The notes: a model not told the origin generated them from the sequence alone. Counted from the stretch's first letter, positions 16,634 through 26,787 are shown. The stretch: 64,000 bases of DNA from Ulvibacter algarum (GCA_947488905.1 CANLBJ010000001.1:186001-250000); one strand, 5' to 3'. Numbers and translations: made by a program.

Positions 16634-18094
16634 CTACATTTGACGAGGTATTCTCACTGTAAAAGTAGTCTTAACTCCTGGTGTTGAAGTTACAGTTATT
16701 GATCCATTATAGTTTTCTACTATAGTTTTAACCATTGCAAGACCTAGTCCCATTCCACTATTTTTTGTGGTAAACTTAGGTTCAAAAATCTTTTCTGTTA
16801 ACTCTGGCGCAATGCCTATTCCGTTATCACTTACCGTGATTAATATTTCAGAAACCTCTTCAGTTATTTCTACATCAATTCTTGGCTCATCTGGGTTATT
16901 TTGCTCAATAGCTTGTGTACTGTTTTTCACTAAGTTTGTCAACACACGAATAAGTTGTGTACGGTCAAATTTTGCTATAATCTTCTCATCGTTACTACTA
17001 AAATAGATATACGGTTCATTAAAAATATCTAACGCCATTTTGGTGATTTTTACCACGTTTAGCGTTTCATCTTTTTGTGCTGGCATCTGCGCATAGTTAG
17101 AAAAAGCCGAAGCAATAGCACTCATGGTGTCTATTTGCTGTATCAATGTATTACTATACTCATCAATCTTTGCATCTATATCTGGGTCTTCTGCATCAAA
17201 CCTACGCTGAAAACTCTGCACCGTTAATCGCATAGGTGTCAGTGGGTTTTTAATCTCGTGTGCCACCTGCTTTGCCATCTCTCTCCACGCAGCTTCGCGC
17301 TCATTTGCCGCAAGGGTTGCCGCACTGGCCTCTAGCTCATCTATCATCCCATTATAAGCATTTACAAGATTGCTTATCTCTTCTGTCGTATTGGTCACAT
17401 TGATCCTTTTGTTACGCTTATCTAAACGTGTATCTATAATTTTTTGACTAATGGTATTTAGAGATTTTGTAATATATTTTGATAAGAAGTACGCCAGCGC
17501 AATAGCAATCCCTAGCATAAATAAATAGGCAATAGCTAGGCGTGTAAGATTTTCTTGCAGTTCTCTTTTTATAAAACCATCATCTTCTATATAAGGGAGA
17601 TTTAAAATGGCAAGTGGCTTAAATGAAGCATCTGTTATATAACTGTAACTAGATTGATACCGCACCCCATCTTCTTCAAACTCTTCTATAAAAGTTTTAT
17701 CGCTAGACATTGTCAATTGGTTCATAACGCTAGCAGATAAGCAAGTTTTAGACGTGTCTCTAACAAAAGATGCTTTAGAAGATTTTAATAATGAACCTTC
17801 AAGGTCATAAAAATAGATCTCTAGATTATGAATTCTTTTTAGCTTGTAAATATCGTTTTTAAAAATTAATGGAATATACTCTGTCTCTACTGGGAACGTA
17901 GTTTCATAAAGCATATCTCCTATATGCTTGGTAATATTTTCCTGTTTTCTTTCTAGCCTATCTCTGTGATAATCTTCTGCCTCTTCTTGATATTGATAGA
18001 CCGTAACTATTGCAATTAAAATAGAAGCAATAACCACCAGTGCTAACATGGATAGAAAAATACGATTACGTAAAGATTGTGTGTAGAATTTCAA
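16634..18094 (-). CDS. NtrY-like sensor histidine kinase
   Basis: 486-residue inner-membrane kinase. Two transmembrane helices (about 12-33 and 186-206) flank a periplasmic sensor region. A HAMP linker follows (residues about 205-258), then the dimerisation/phosphoacceptor domain with H279 in QVAHEIKNPLTPM, and the HATPase domain with N box LVKNSTQAIEQN, G1 DNGIGIAP and G2 GMGLGLAMVK. The HEIKNPLTP box is characteristic of NtrY-type kinases. No response regulator is adjacent, so its partner is elsewhere. Confidence 0.92.
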   Translation of the reverse strand: MKFYTQSLRNRIFLSMLALVVIASILIAIVTVYQYQEEAEDYHRDRLERKQENITKHIGDMLYETTFPVETEYIPLIFKNDIYKLKRIHNLEIYFYDLEGSLLKSSKASFVRDTSKTCLSASVMNQLTMSSDKTFIEEFEEDGVRYQSSYSYITDASFKPLAILNLPYIEDDGFIKRELQENLTRLAIAYLFMLGIAIALAYFLSKYITKSLNTISQKIIDTRLDKRNKRINVTNTTEEISNLVNAYNGMIDELEASAATLAANEREAAWREMAKQVAHEIKNPLTPMRLTVQSFQRRFDAEDPDIDAKIDEYSNTLIQQIDTMSAIASAFSNYAQMPAQKDETLNVVKITKMALDIFNEPYIYFSSNDEKIIAKFDRTQLIRVLTNLVKNSTQAIEQNNPDEPRIDVEITEEVSEILITVSDNGIGIAPELTEKIFEPKFTTKNSGMGLGLAMVKTIVENYNGSITVTSTPGVKTTFTVRIPRQM

Positions 18095-18288
18095 TTGTTT
18101 CTAGTTTTTCTTCGGAAATATTAATGATTGAAAGATAGCAATAATTACACCAAGTTTTTATAGAAAAGAAGAAAGACCGCTTTGCTGAAAGAAGAAAGAA
18201 AAATCATAAAAAAGGGAATATGGAATATGGCTGCTTGGCTTATAGAATATAGATTTTTTATATTTAAATTAATGATTCTTAATCAAAA
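18095..18288. other. Intergenic gap
   Basis: Contains a TTTCCGAAG motif on the minus strand (18110-18118) and an AT-rich stretch. A short frame at 18182-18373 overlaps hemJ on the opposite strand and is not credible. Confidence 0.4.
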
Positions 18289-18825
18289 TCATTTCCCTTC
18301 TCTTATCCGCTTATACATCTTCACGCCCAACATTAAAATAATTGAAAAGACTACAATCCCAACCGTTCCGTAAATCCAGTTAACGGCACTTTTCAGAATA
18401 ACTAAAAAAACTACAGAAAACAAGATGAGTGTTGCTCCTTCATTAAACATTCGCATCCAGTTTGATGAGTGTTTATAGGTATCATTGTAATGCGCTTTAA
18501 AAATAAGATGACATTTTATGTGGTAGAAAATAAGAGCAACGACAAAGGCTAATTTTACGTGCATCCAAGAATCTTGCAACCAATTAGGCACTAAAATCAA
18601 CAACCATATTGCAAACCCTATGGCCAGAACCATAGACGGCCAAGTGATAATATACCACAAACGTTTTGTCATTATTTTATACTGATCACTCAAGATTTTG
18701 CGTGCAGGATTATCCTCTATCTGTGCCTCTATTTGATATACAAACAAGCGTACAATATAAAACAAGCCAGCAAACCAAGTGATGACAAAAATTAAGTGTA
18801 AAGATTTAATATAGTTGTATTCCAT
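18289..18825 (-). CDS. hemJ: Protoporphyrinogen IX oxidase HemJ
   Basis: 178-residue integral membrane protein with four or five helices. The HemJ (UPF0093) signatures are the N-terminal SLHLIFVITWFAGLFYIVRLF, with the essential His at residue 10, and later WMHVKLAFVVALIFYHIKCHL and WMRMFNEGATLILF. HemJ oxidises protoporphyrinogen IX to protoporphyrin IX, the step before ferrochelatase (hemH, 25741). I see neither hemG nor hemY in this window, so HemJ is the likely enzyme here. It lies 7 kb from hemH and has its own promoter. Confidence 0.92.
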   Translation of the reverse strand: MEYNYIKSLHLIFVITWFAGLFYIVRLFVYQIEAQIEDNPARKILSDQYKIMTKRLWYIITWPSMVLAIGFAIWLLILVPNWLQDSWMHVKLAFVVALIFYHIKCHLIFKAHYNDTYKHSSNWMRMFNEGATLILFSVVFLVILKSAVNWIYGTVGIVVFSIILMLGVKMYKRIREGK

Positions 18826-18862
18826 TATAAACTCTCCAGTTTGAGAGATTTTTTAAAAAAAA

Positions 18863-18870
18863 CAAATATA
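18863..18870 (-). promoter_or_regulatory. -7 promoter element of hemJ
   Basis: Minus strand TATATTTG, matching TAnnTTTG, 37 nt before ATG 18825. A TTG lies 23 bp further upstream (18896-18894), at the long end of the spacer range known for flavobacterial promoters. Confidence 0.55.
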
Positions 18871-19015
18871 ATCTTAATCCTTGAATCATAAATCAATAAA
18901 ACTACGATAGTTAGTATGATTTTCACAAAAACAAACCTATATTTACTATATATAATTTACAGATTTTAGCAAAACAACACTTTAAAGATTAATTTATTTT
19001 CTTAAAGTTTCAGTA

Positions 19016-20098
19016 TTGAAAAAAGACACCTTAAATAATGATATATTTAATAAGGCTCATAATGGCATTGCTATTGTTGGCCTAAAAGGAGAGTGGCTAG
19101 ACGTCAATGATAGTATTTGTAACTTACTTGGTTACAAAAAAGACGAACTTCAAATGTTAACCTTTCAAGATATTACTCACCCAGATGATTTAAATAAAGA
19201 CCTCCAGTTATTGCAAAAAACACTTGACGGAAGTGTAGACAATTATCAAATGGAAAAAAGGTATTTACATAAATCTGGACAAACGGTATGGGCATTACTA
19301 TCTGTAGCTATTATTAGAGACCCTTACAATAAACCACTCCATTTTATTTCTCAAATTATTGACATTAGTACTCGTAAAAAGTCTGAAAGAGAATCTAAAG
19401 AATACCTAAACCTACTAGTAGACCAAAATAATAAGTTTAAAAGTTTTGTAGAAATTGTAAATCATGATTTAAGAACTCATATAGGAAATCTTTCAACTAT
19501 TTCTAGTTTTATAGAAGATGAAGATCCTGCACTTTTTGAAACTCAAAATTATAAAATGCTTAAGCAAGCTATTTTAAATTTAAATAGCACATTAAAGCAA
19601 ATCAACAATACGATTTATGACGATAGTTTAACTCAAAACAAATTAGTCTCAACACAAGTATCCTCACTAATTGATAGCGCATACAAGAGTATTAGCGGAC
19701 TAGCTATCACAAAAAAAGTAACACTAATTAACGAAGTTGCTACTAATCTATTTCTTAAAACAGAACCCGCATATCTTAACAGCATATTATTTAATTTTAT
19801 AACAAACGCTATTAAATATAGTTCGCCTCAACGAGATTCATTTATTAAAATATCTTCTAGATCAACAACAGATTTTCATATTATAGACATAGAAGATAAT
19901 GGACTAGGTATAGATCTTAAAAAAAATCAAAAGAGACTTTTTCAACCCAATGCAACATTTCATAACAATGAAGATGCACGAGGTATTGGTCTTTTTATCA
20001 CAAAAAAACACATAGAATTACTGGGAGGATCTATAATAGTAGAAAGCAACGTAAATGTAGGGTCAACATTTACGCTATCTTTTCCTAAAAAAGACTAA
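19016..20098 (+). CDS. PAS-domain sensor histidine kinase
   Basis: 360-residue, apparently soluble kinase. An N-terminal PAS domain with PAC motif covers about residues 8-125 (IAIVGLKGEWLDVNDSI, HPDDLNKDLQLL, ISQIIDISTRKKSE). The phosphoacceptor is His in VNHDLRTHIGNLS near 148, and the HATPase has N box FNFITNAIKY, G1 IEDNGLGID and G2 RGIGLFITKKH. The start is a TTG (MKKDTLNNDIF); no ATG lies upstream in frame, and the next Met is inside the PAS domain. There is no adjacent response regulator. Confidence 0.88.
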   Translation: MKKDTLNNDIFNKAHNGIAIVGLKGEWLDVNDSICNLLGYKKDELQMLTFQDITHPDDLNKDLQLLQKTLDGSVDNYQMEKRYLHKSGQTVWALLSVAIIRDPYNKPLHFISQIIDISTRKKSERESKEYLNLLVDQNNKFKSFVEIVNHDLRTHIGNLSTISSFIEDEDPALFETQNYKMLKQAILNLNSTLKQINNTIYDDSLTQNKLVSTQVSSLIDSAYKSISGLAITKKVTLINEVATNLFLKTEPAYLNSILFNFITNAIKYSSPQRDSFIKISSRSTTDFHIIDIEDNGLGIDLKKNQKRLFQPNATFHNNEDARGIGLFITKKHIELLGGSIIVESNVNVGSTFTLSFPKKD

Positions 20099-20111
20099 TC
20101 AATCTAAATAA

Positions 20112-23100
20112 CTATTCTTCTATAAAAAGGTAATTAAGCTGCATACTATTAAAAGCGGCATTAAACTCTTTTATTTCTTCAGAAACAAGGGTATCAAACT
20201 TTTGTAACTCTTGATCTATCTGTTGCGTCAATTGATTTTTTACAGCCACATCCTGCGTAGTTGGCGGAAAATCATCCATCCCCACAAGACTGTTTAGATG
20301 TGCTAGTTTATTAGTCAACTTAATAGGAAAATTTAATGGATCTTGCCCACTTTTATTCTTTATTTGATATAATGCCTTTTCAATTTCTGAAAATTGATTG
20401 CTTAATGTATCTGCTTTTTCTACCAAATCTTTTATCGTCTCGTTATCCTTATACTGTGACTTAAAAGCCTTGAGTTGGTCATTGATTTTTCTTATTTTTT
20501 TAATTGATTTATGCGCTTTGTCTACCGTTGAGTTTACATCTGTAATAAAATCAAATTGCTTTTGCATTCCTGCAACGTCTGTCTCTGCATTTTTATCTGC
20601 TACTATATTGAAAGTCTGCGAGAGCGCTGGTTTATCTTCCACTTCAAGCACCACTTTATATTGTCCAGGCACGGCTTGTGGCGCACTTGTACTCGCCCAC
20701 CATAAAATCATCCCTTTTAACTTTTCTGCATCTTTACCACGCATATTCCAGGTGTGAAAATTAGCCCCTTCTTCTACTTCAAGCTCATCAATATTCTTTT
20801 CTTTATCTGCTTTAGTACTAAACTTTTTAATCGTGTCGTTCTTCATGTTTAAATAACTCAACGAGATCTTTTTATCTTCAGAAATGTTAGCCAAATTAAA
20901 ATACGTCATCACACCACTAGGATGGTTAGTTCCATCTGTAAGCGAACCACTGCGTGAACCTCCACCCATTCTGTAGGTGTCTTTAGGTTTAAATAAATAC
21001 GTGCTGTTTTTGTTTGCTTCAGAAACTTGATGTATCACACTCAAATCATCAATTATCCAAAGGCTTCTTCCTTGGGTTGCCACAATCAGATTGCCATCTT
21101 TTAAAGCCAAATCTGTAATAGGAACAATAGGTAAATTAAGCTGAAAAGGTTGCCAGTCTTTACCATCGTTAAAAGAAATATACATTCCTGTTTCTGTACC
21201 TGCATACAGCAACCCTTTTTGCTTTGGGTCTTCACGCACTACTCTAGTAAAATGTTCATTTACAATCCCATTTGTAATCTTTTTCCACGATTTACCGTAG
21301 TCTGTTGTTTTATATAAGTAAGGTGCAAAATCTCCGGTTTTGTATTTTGTTCCTGCAACATAGCAAGTACCTGCTTCAAAATGAGAAGGTTCTATACTAT
21401 TTATCATCATCCATTCTGGCATTCCTTTTGGCGTTACATTCTGCCAGTCTTTACCACCATTTTGAGAAACGTGAATCAAACCATCGTCACTTCCCGTCCA
21501 TAAAACTCCTTCTTTCACAGGACTTTCTGCTGCGGCAAAAATGGTACAGTAATATTCTACACTTGTATTATCTTGCGTGATAGGCCCTCCAGAAGATTTC
21601 TGCTTTTCTGCAACATCTCTCGTTAAATCTGGGCTAATTAACTCCCAGCTTTCACCCTCATTAGTAGTGGCGTGCAAGTGATTTGAAGCTGTATATAATT
21701 TTTTAGGATTGTGTGGCGAGAAGAAAATAGGAAAGTTCCATTGAAACCTATATTTCATATCTTCTACCCCATGACCCATTGGGTTATCTGGCCAAACGCT
21801 TATACTGCGTACCGTGTTTTTCTCGTGATTATAACGTGTTAAAAAGCCATCATAACTACCCCCATAAACAATATCATTATTTAAAGGATCTACCGCAATA
21901 TGTGCGCTCTCTCCACCTGCAGTACTTTCCCAGTCATCATCGCTTATACTGCGACCCTCTGTTCTGTGTGGTATTCTTACTGTAGAGTTATCCTGCTGCG
22001 CCGCATAAATACGATACGGAAAAGCATTATCTGTAGTCACTCTATAAAATTGTGATGTAGGCTGGTTATAATATGTACTCCATGTTTCGCCACCATCATT
22101 GCTCACTTGCGCTCCACCATCATCACCAATAATCATGCGGTCTGGATTTTCTGGCGCAATCCATAAATCATGATGATCGCCGTGTGGTGCATTATAAGTC
22201 TCATAGGTTTTACCGCCATCAGTACTTTTATGATAGCGCACGTTTAAAACATACATTACATCTTCGTCTTTTGTATCTGCATAAATGCGGGTGTAATACC
22301 AAGCACGTTGTCTTAGTTTACGCTCATCATTTATCTTTTTCCAGGTCTCGCCACCGTCATCACTGCGGTACACGCCACCTTCTTTTTCATTCTCAACAAT
22401 AGCCCAAACACGATCGCTATTTGCTGGAGAAACTGTCACACCAATAATACCTAAAGTACCTTCTGCAAAACCTTTGTTTGTAGAGATTTCTTTCCACGTC
22501 TCGCCACTGTCTGTACTTTTCCATAATGCAGAGCCTTCACCACCACTACTTAAACTGTAGGGAGTTCTTCTTACATTCCAGGTACTAGCATACAATATTC
22601 TTGGATTATTTGGGTCCATTATTAAATCTACGGCTCCCGCATTATCATTTACAAATAAGGTTTTTCGCCATGACTTTCCTCCATCTGTACTTTTATAAAC
22701 GCCGCGTTCTTGTGTGGGTTTATAAATGTTACCCATCACGCCTGCATATACGGTATTAAAATCTGTTGGGTGCACTACAATTCTAGGTACGTGACGGCTA
22801 TCTTTTAAACCAGCTTGTTCCCATGTTTTCCCTGCATTTTCAGATTTCCAGATTCCGTAACCTGATGATACATTACCACGCACTGTTTTTTCTCCACCAC
22901 CCACATAAATCACATTTGGGTCACTTTTAGCCACCTCAATAGAACCAATAGAACCGCCAAAAAATCCATCTGAGATATTTTTCCAATGTCTACCGCCATC
23001 TTTTGTTTCCCAGATTCCGCCACCGGTACTCCCAAAATAATAGAGATTTGGTTTTCCGGGAACTCCAGTTACAGCAGCGCTACGGCCGCCTCTAAAAGGG

Positions 23101-23225
23101 CCCACTAATCTATATTCTAAAGCATCATATAAGGCCTCGTCATATTGCTGCGCTTGTAGTGGTTCATTAAAATTTCCGAAGAAAAAGAAAGAAAAAAATG
23201 AGAGGAGTAAGAGTTGGTTTTTCAT
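20112..23225 (-). CDS. Large secreted BNR/VPS10-type beta-propeller repeat protein
   Basis: 1037-residue protein with a signal peptide (MKNQLLLLSFFSFFFFGNFNE). Most of it is made of BNR/sortilin-like repeats with the Asp-box pattern S-x-D-x-G-x-T/S-W: for example STDGGKSWRKT, STDSGETWKEI, SDDGGETWKKI, NGGKDWQNV and DYGKSWKKI. Such proteins form one or two beta-propellers; sialidase-like and VPS10-like folds share the motif. Homologues are abundant secreted proteins in Bacteroidota, but their function is unclear. The C-terminal 250 residues hold an Ig-like segment and coiled-coil-like helices (FDFITDVNSTVDKAHKSI). There is no T9SS sorting domain. It is 3 bp after the next T9SS protein gene. 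Confidence 0.85.
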   Translation of the reverse strand: MKNQLLLLSFFSFFFFGNFNEPLQAQQYDEALYDALEYRLVGPFRGGRSAAVTGVPGKPNLYYFGSTGGGIWETKDGGRHWKNISDGFFGGSIGSIEVAKSDPNVIYVGGGEKTVRGNVSSGYGIWKSENAGKTWEQAGLKDSRHVPRIVVHPTDFNTVYAGVMGNIYKPTQERGVYKSTDGGKSWRKTLFVNDNAGAVDLIMDPNNPRILYASTWNVRRTPYSLSSGGEGSALWKSTDSGETWKEISTNKGFAEGTLGIIGVTVSPANSDRVWAIVENEKEGGVYRSDDGGETWKKINDERKLRQRAWYYTRIYADTKDEDVMYVLNVRYHKSTDGGKTYETYNAPHGDHHDLWIAPENPDRMIIGDDGGAQVSNDGGETWSTYYNQPTSQFYRVTTDNAFPYRIYAAQQDNSTVRIPHRTEGRSISDDDWESTAGGESAHIAVDPLNNDIVYGGSYDGFLTRYNHEKNTVRSISVWPDNPMGHGVEDMKYRFQWNFPIFFSPHNPKKLYTASNHLHATTNEGESWELISPDLTRDVAEKQKSSGGPITQDNTSVEYYCTIFAAAESPVKEGVLWTGSDDGLIHVSQNGGKDWQNVTPKGMPEWMMINSIEPSHFEAGTCYVAGTKYKTGDFAPYLYKTTDYGKSWKKITNGIVNEHFTRVVREDPKQKGLLYAGTETGMYISFNDGKDWQPFQLNLPIVPITDLALKDGNLIVATQGRSLWIIDDLSVIHQVSEANKNSTYLFKPKDTYRMGGGSRSGSLTDGTNHPSGVMTYFNLANISEDKKISLSYLNMKNDTIKKFSTKADKEKNIDELEVEEGANFHTWNMRGKDAEKLKGMILWWASTSAPQAVPGQYKVVLEVEDKPALSQTFNIVADKNAETDVAGMQKQFDFITDVNSTVDKAHKSIKKIRKINDQLKAFKSQYKDNETIKDLVEKADTLSNQFSEIEKALYQIKNKSGQDPLNFPIKLTNKLAHLNSLVGMDDFPPTTQDVAVKNQLTQQIDQELQKFDTLVSEEIKEFNAAFNSMQLNYLFIEE

Positions 23226-23228
23226 GTA

Positions 23229-24314
23229 TTACTTTTTAATAAATTTTTTAATAACACTGTTTTCTTCTGAAAGAAGCTTGATAAAATACACGCCGCTAGA
23301 CAAATGACTTAAGTTAATTTCTTGAAAATTGTCTATTTCTGTAGTAAGCACTTTACCTTGTAACGATAAAATTTCTATGCTCGATAGCTGGATTTCTTTT
23401 GATGAGATTTGTAGTGTTTCTGAAACTGGATTGGGCGAAATGAAAAGATCTGTTAGCGATTGTACTGGCGTATCCAAAAGGAAGTTTCTGAAATATGAAA
23501 TAAAACCTGGGTAACTTTCAATTGAAAAATAAGTGTTTGAAATATCATAAACTCCTAATAATAAGTTCGTGTCTTGTAATTCTGGTATTCCCGTGGAGTT
23601 TGGTTCTCCATTTTCACAATTAGAATCATCAATTGACAATGCTTTTACCTGTAGCGCATAATCGTACCATTCAAAATCCTCACCATAGGCAAAAACCCCA
23701 TTAAAAGTGACACATCCATTTGTTCCCTGAAAAGTGAAGTCAGGATTAATAGTTATTTGAGGAGGTGTAGGTGAGGTGATTGGGTTTGATGGCCCTAAAT
23801 CCCCTTCTACTTTGTGCAAATACCACGTTTGAAAAAAATTCTCATCAAAATCTGTAAAAGGAGTATTTTTATAAAAGGCGGTATTATAATTTTGGTCTAC
23901 TATCCTTAATGTTTTAGAACCATCATTTAAAATAGTTAAGTCATAAGAGAAAACTTTTAAATCTAAATCTATTGAGGTTAAGACTTCATAAAAATATTCG
24001 TTCTCAAAATCACAGCCAAAATCATCACATGCGAGATCTGTAATTGCTATATTTTGAAGTTCAAACTCATCTTCGGTATCACTAAAAACAATTGTTCCTG
24101 TAAAATCATTTGTAACTCCATTTGTTGAAAAAGTGTAATCACCATTTGATTCAGAAAAACTTAAAGTGAAGAAATTTATAATAGGCGAGAGTGTTTCGGG
24201 ATAGTCAGTATTTATATAATTTAAATACCAAGTTTCTTCAAACAGCTGCGGGTCTTGCGCTTTTACATTAAATGCTGTAATGCAGACAAATAATACAATA
24301 AGTACTTTTTTCAT
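23229..24314 (-). CDS. T9SS-secreted protein of unknown function
   Basis: 361-residue protein with signal peptide (MKKVLIVLFVCITAFNVKAQ) and a C-terminal type A T9SS sorting domain: ISPNPVSETLQI, then LSSLEILSLQGKV-like and LSSGVYFIKLLSEENSVIKKFIKK segments. The central part looks like two copies of a lipocalin/META-like beta domain (ETWYLNYINTDYP and QTWYLHKVEGDLG), with Cys pairs in ACDDFGCDF and GCVTF. It should be exported across the outer membrane by T9SS. It is 3 bp upstream of the BNR protein gene, so the two are likely co-expressed. Confidence 0.85.
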   Translation of the reverse strand: MKKVLIVLFVCITAFNVKAQDPQLFEETWYLNYINTDYPETLSPIINFFTLSFSESNGDYTFSTNGVTNDFTGTIVFSDTEDEFELQNIAITDLACDDFGCDFENEYFYEVLTSIDLDLKVFSYDLTILNDGSKTLRIVDQNYNTAFYKNTPFTDFDENFFQTWYLHKVEGDLGPSNPITSPTPPQITINPDFTFQGTNGCVTFNGVFAYGEDFEWYDYALQVKALSIDDSNCENGEPNSTGIPELQDTNLLLGVYDISNTYFSIESYPGFISYFRNFLLDTPVQSLTDLFISPNPVSETLQISSKEIQLSSIEILSLQGKVLTTEIDNFQEINLSHLSSGVYFIKLLSEENSVIKKFIKK

Positions 24315-24353
24315 AACACTAAATTTTAGACACCTAAAGATACCTAAAAAAGA

Positions 24354-25730
24354 TTACGTTTCTACAAGGTCTTTCTTAACAGCCCGTTGCAGAAAATATC
24401 CCGTAACACTCGTAGAAAGAACATCTGCAATAGGGAAAGAAATCCAAACCCCAAAGACACCGTAAAAAGTTGGAAGTATTAATATTAAAGGGATTAAGAA
24501 GAATCCTTGTTTGGTCAAGTTGAGCAATAAAGCTGGCACCACACGCCCTATAGATTGGAAATAAGAACCCCCTATTAACTGGATTACTATCACAGGTGTT
24601 ACTGCAAAAACCCAACGTAGTGCATTTGGAGTTCGCTTAAGTAATTCTGCGTTATTGAGCAATGTTTCTGAGTCTTGACCACTTTTATTACTGATAAAAA
24701 TCCCAACAAAGGGTTCTGCAAAAAACATTATAACAATGAAAATACCTAAGGCTAAAATACCAGAGTACTTTATAGAAATGTTAATCGCCTCTCGTACTCG
24801 CTGAAATTTTCCTGCCCCAAAATTATAACCCGCAATAGGCATAAAACCCTGGTTAACACCAATTACCGGAAATAATGCAAACATTAATGCTCTACTTATA
24901 ATCCCGTAAGTTGCCACATCAATAGCATCACCATAACTTATTAATACGTTGTTTAACAATATGGTTAAAACAGCAATTACTCCTTGCCTAGCAAGGGTTA
25001 CAAAACTAAGACCGCTTATTTCTTTTACTATTTTAGAATCAAGAATAAAGCTTTTAAGGTTGAGGCGTAATTCACTTTTAAAAAGGAAGAACCAAAGTAC
25101 AAATAGAAAACAAATAGCATAACTAATAAAAGTAGCCCAAGCGGCACCTGCCATCCCAAACTCAAATACATTAATAAGCACATAATCCATCCCAATATTT
25201 GCAATAGCTGGGAGCATCATGGCATACATAGCAAATTTTGGTTTTCCTTCTGCCCTGATTACATTATTGCCCATCATGCACATAGAAAGCATCACAATAC
25301 CGTACATCACAATGCGATAGTAGGTTAATGCTAAATCTTTAAAACTATCATCTGCTCCAAAGAACTCAATGGCATAATCTTGAAATACCAACCCTATAAC
25401 AGCTAAAAAACCAGAAATCAAAAATGTCAAAGTAGTCTGATTTCCGAAGACCTTTAAAGCCTTCTTATCATCTCCTTTACCTAAAGCTCTTGATAAAACT
25501 GAGCTACCTCCTATTCCTATTGCGAGCCCAATTGCTGCTATAAAAAAGGTGATAGGTAATACAACTGTAATCGCTGAGATTGCCAAAGGTCCTATCCATC
25601 TTCCCATAAAAATGGTATCCACAATGATGTTAAGAGACATCACAAGAATCCCTATAGAAGCAGGAACAGCTTGTTTAATTAACAAGCTGCTAATAGATGC
25701 GGTACCTAAAGTGTCTGAGTTTTTTTTCAA
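24354..25730 (-). CDS. MATE family efflux transporter
   Basis: 458-residue membrane protein with twelve predicted helices in two homologous halves. The N-terminal half begins LLIKQAVPASIGILVMSLNIIVDTIFMGRWIGP, read in parts, which is a typical MATE opening; the second half contains ARQGVIAVLTILLNNVLI and MPIAGYNFGAGKFQRV. It probably exports drugs or metabolites in exchange for Na+ or H+. The start is a TTG at 25730; there is no in-frame ATG between the previous stop and this codon, and a later Met would delete part of helix 1. It is 10 bp downstream of hemH. Confidence 0.88.
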   Translation of the reverse strand: MKKNSDTLGTASISSLLIKQAVPASIGILVMSLNIIVDTIFMGRWIGPLAISAITVVLPITFFIAAIGLAIGIGGSSVLSRALGKGDDKKALKVFGNQTTLTFLISGFLAVIGLVFQDYAIEFFGADDSFKDLALTYYRIVMYGIVMLSMCMMGNNVIRAEGKPKFAMYAMMLPAIANIGMDYVLINVFEFGMAGAAWATFISYAICFLFVLWFFLFKSELRLNLKSFILDSKIVKEISGLSFVTLARQGVIAVLTILLNNVLISYGDAIDVATYGIISRALMFALFPVIGVNQGFMPIAGYNFGAGKFQRVREAINISIKYSGILALGIFIVIMFFAEPFVGIFISNKSGQDSETLLNNAELLKRTPNALRWVFAVTPVIVIQLIGGSYFQSIGRVVPALLLNLTKQGFFLIPLILILPTFYGVFGVWISFPIADVLSTSVTGYFLQRAVKKDLVET

Positions 25731-25740
25731 AAATATTCTA

Positions 25741-26787
25741 TTAAGCGATTGCTTTATTTACATCTACAATACGCCATTCTTCTACCATATTTGCAAGTAC
25801 TTGTGCAAAGTCATCACGATCGTTTAAGCAAGGGATTACTGAGAACTCTTTACCGCCTACTTCGTGAAAAATCTCTTCTGCCTCCATCGCAATTTCTTCT
25901 AGTGTCTCAAGGCAATCACTTACAAATGCTGGAGTAACTACTACTAGTTTTTTAGTACCCTCTTTACCCATACGCTCTACAGTTCTATCTGTGTATGGCT
26001 GTAACCATGGGTCAAAACCTAATCTAGACTGGAAGGTTGTAGAGTAGGTTCCGTTTTTTAAACCTAGTTTTTTTGCAACATTAACAGTGGTCATTTCGCA
26101 TTGATGTCTGTAGCAAAATTCGTGTTGTTCACTTCCTTTCTTAAAGCAACATTTACCGTCCATTTTGCAATTTCCGTTAGTGATATCGCTTTTTCTAATA
26201 TGCCTCTCTGGAACACCGTGATAACTAAATAAAATATGCTCGTAATCTAGTTTATCTAAACCTTCCCCTATACTTTGAGAAAGCACATCTATATAATCTT
26301 GTCTTTTACTAAAAGCTGCTGTGCGTGTAATTTTTACCTGCGGAAAATGTGCTGCAACAAGCTCATCAACTTTTACATCAATAGTCTCTGTTGTTGCCAT
26401 CGCAAATTGAGGATACAACGGTATTGTTTTTATTTCTGTACACCCTTGGTCTACTAATTCTTGTATTCCTTTTTTTAAGGTCATAGAGCCATAACGCATT
26501 GCAAGTGCAACTGGAATGTTAAGTTTAGACTGTACTTTTTTCTGTAATCTTTCAGAAAGTACAATTAACGGAGAACCTTCTTCCCACCAGATTTTTGCGT
26601 ATGCTTTTGCAGACTGCTTAGGTCTAGTGTTTAAAATAATACCTCGCACTAAAAGAATACGTGCCCATCTAGGCACATCAATAACTCTTTCATCCATTAA
26701 GAACTCATCGAGGTATGTTTTAACATCTTTTGGTGTTGGGCTGTCGGGCGAACCGAGATTTACTAATAAGACTCCTTTTTTATTCAA
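25741..26787 (-). CDS. hemH: Ferrochelatase
   Basis: 348-residue enzyme that inserts Fe(II) into protoporphyrin IX. Family landmarks: KKGVLLVNLGSPDSP at the N-terminus, LMDERVIDVP, RYGSMTLKKGI, IPLYPQFAMATTE, the catalytic His in ILFSYHGVPERH and the catalytic Glu region in PAFVSDCLETLEEI. Unusual is an insert with Cys residues, GNCKMDGKCCFKKG then EFCYRHQC, near residue 210, where a few bacterial ferrochelatases carry Cys ligands of an iron-sulfur cluster. The start is TTG 26787, since no in-frame ATG lies between the upstream stop and the conserved N-terminus. The MATE gene follows. Confidence 0.95.
   Translation of the reverse strand: MNKKGVLLVNLGSPDSPTPKDVKTYLDEFLMDERVIDVPRWARILLVRGIILNTRPKQSAKAYAKIWWEEGSPLIVLSERLQKKVQSKLNIPVALAMRYGSMTLKKGIQELVDQGCTEIKTIPLYPQFAMATTETIDVKVDELVAAHFPQVKITRTAAFSKRQDYIDVLSQSIGEGLDKLDYEHILFSYHGVPERHIRKSDITNGNCKMDGKCCFKKGSEQHEFCYRHQCEMTTVNVAKKLGLKNGTYSTTFQSRLGFDPWLQPYTDRTVERMGKEGTKKLVVVTPAFVSDCLETLEEIAMEAEEIFHEVGGKEFSVIPCLNDRDDFAQVLANMVEEWRIVDVNKAIA

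Noticed and set aside
18182-18373. 63-codon plus-strand frame MLKEERKIIKKG
   Set aside because: Overlaps the 3' end of hemJ on the opposite strand and has AT-rich, low-complexity content.
21305-22402. Several plus-strand frames opposite the BNR repeat protein
   Set aside because: Antisense shadows of a long coding sequence; rich in His and Tyr as expected for reversed BNR repeats.
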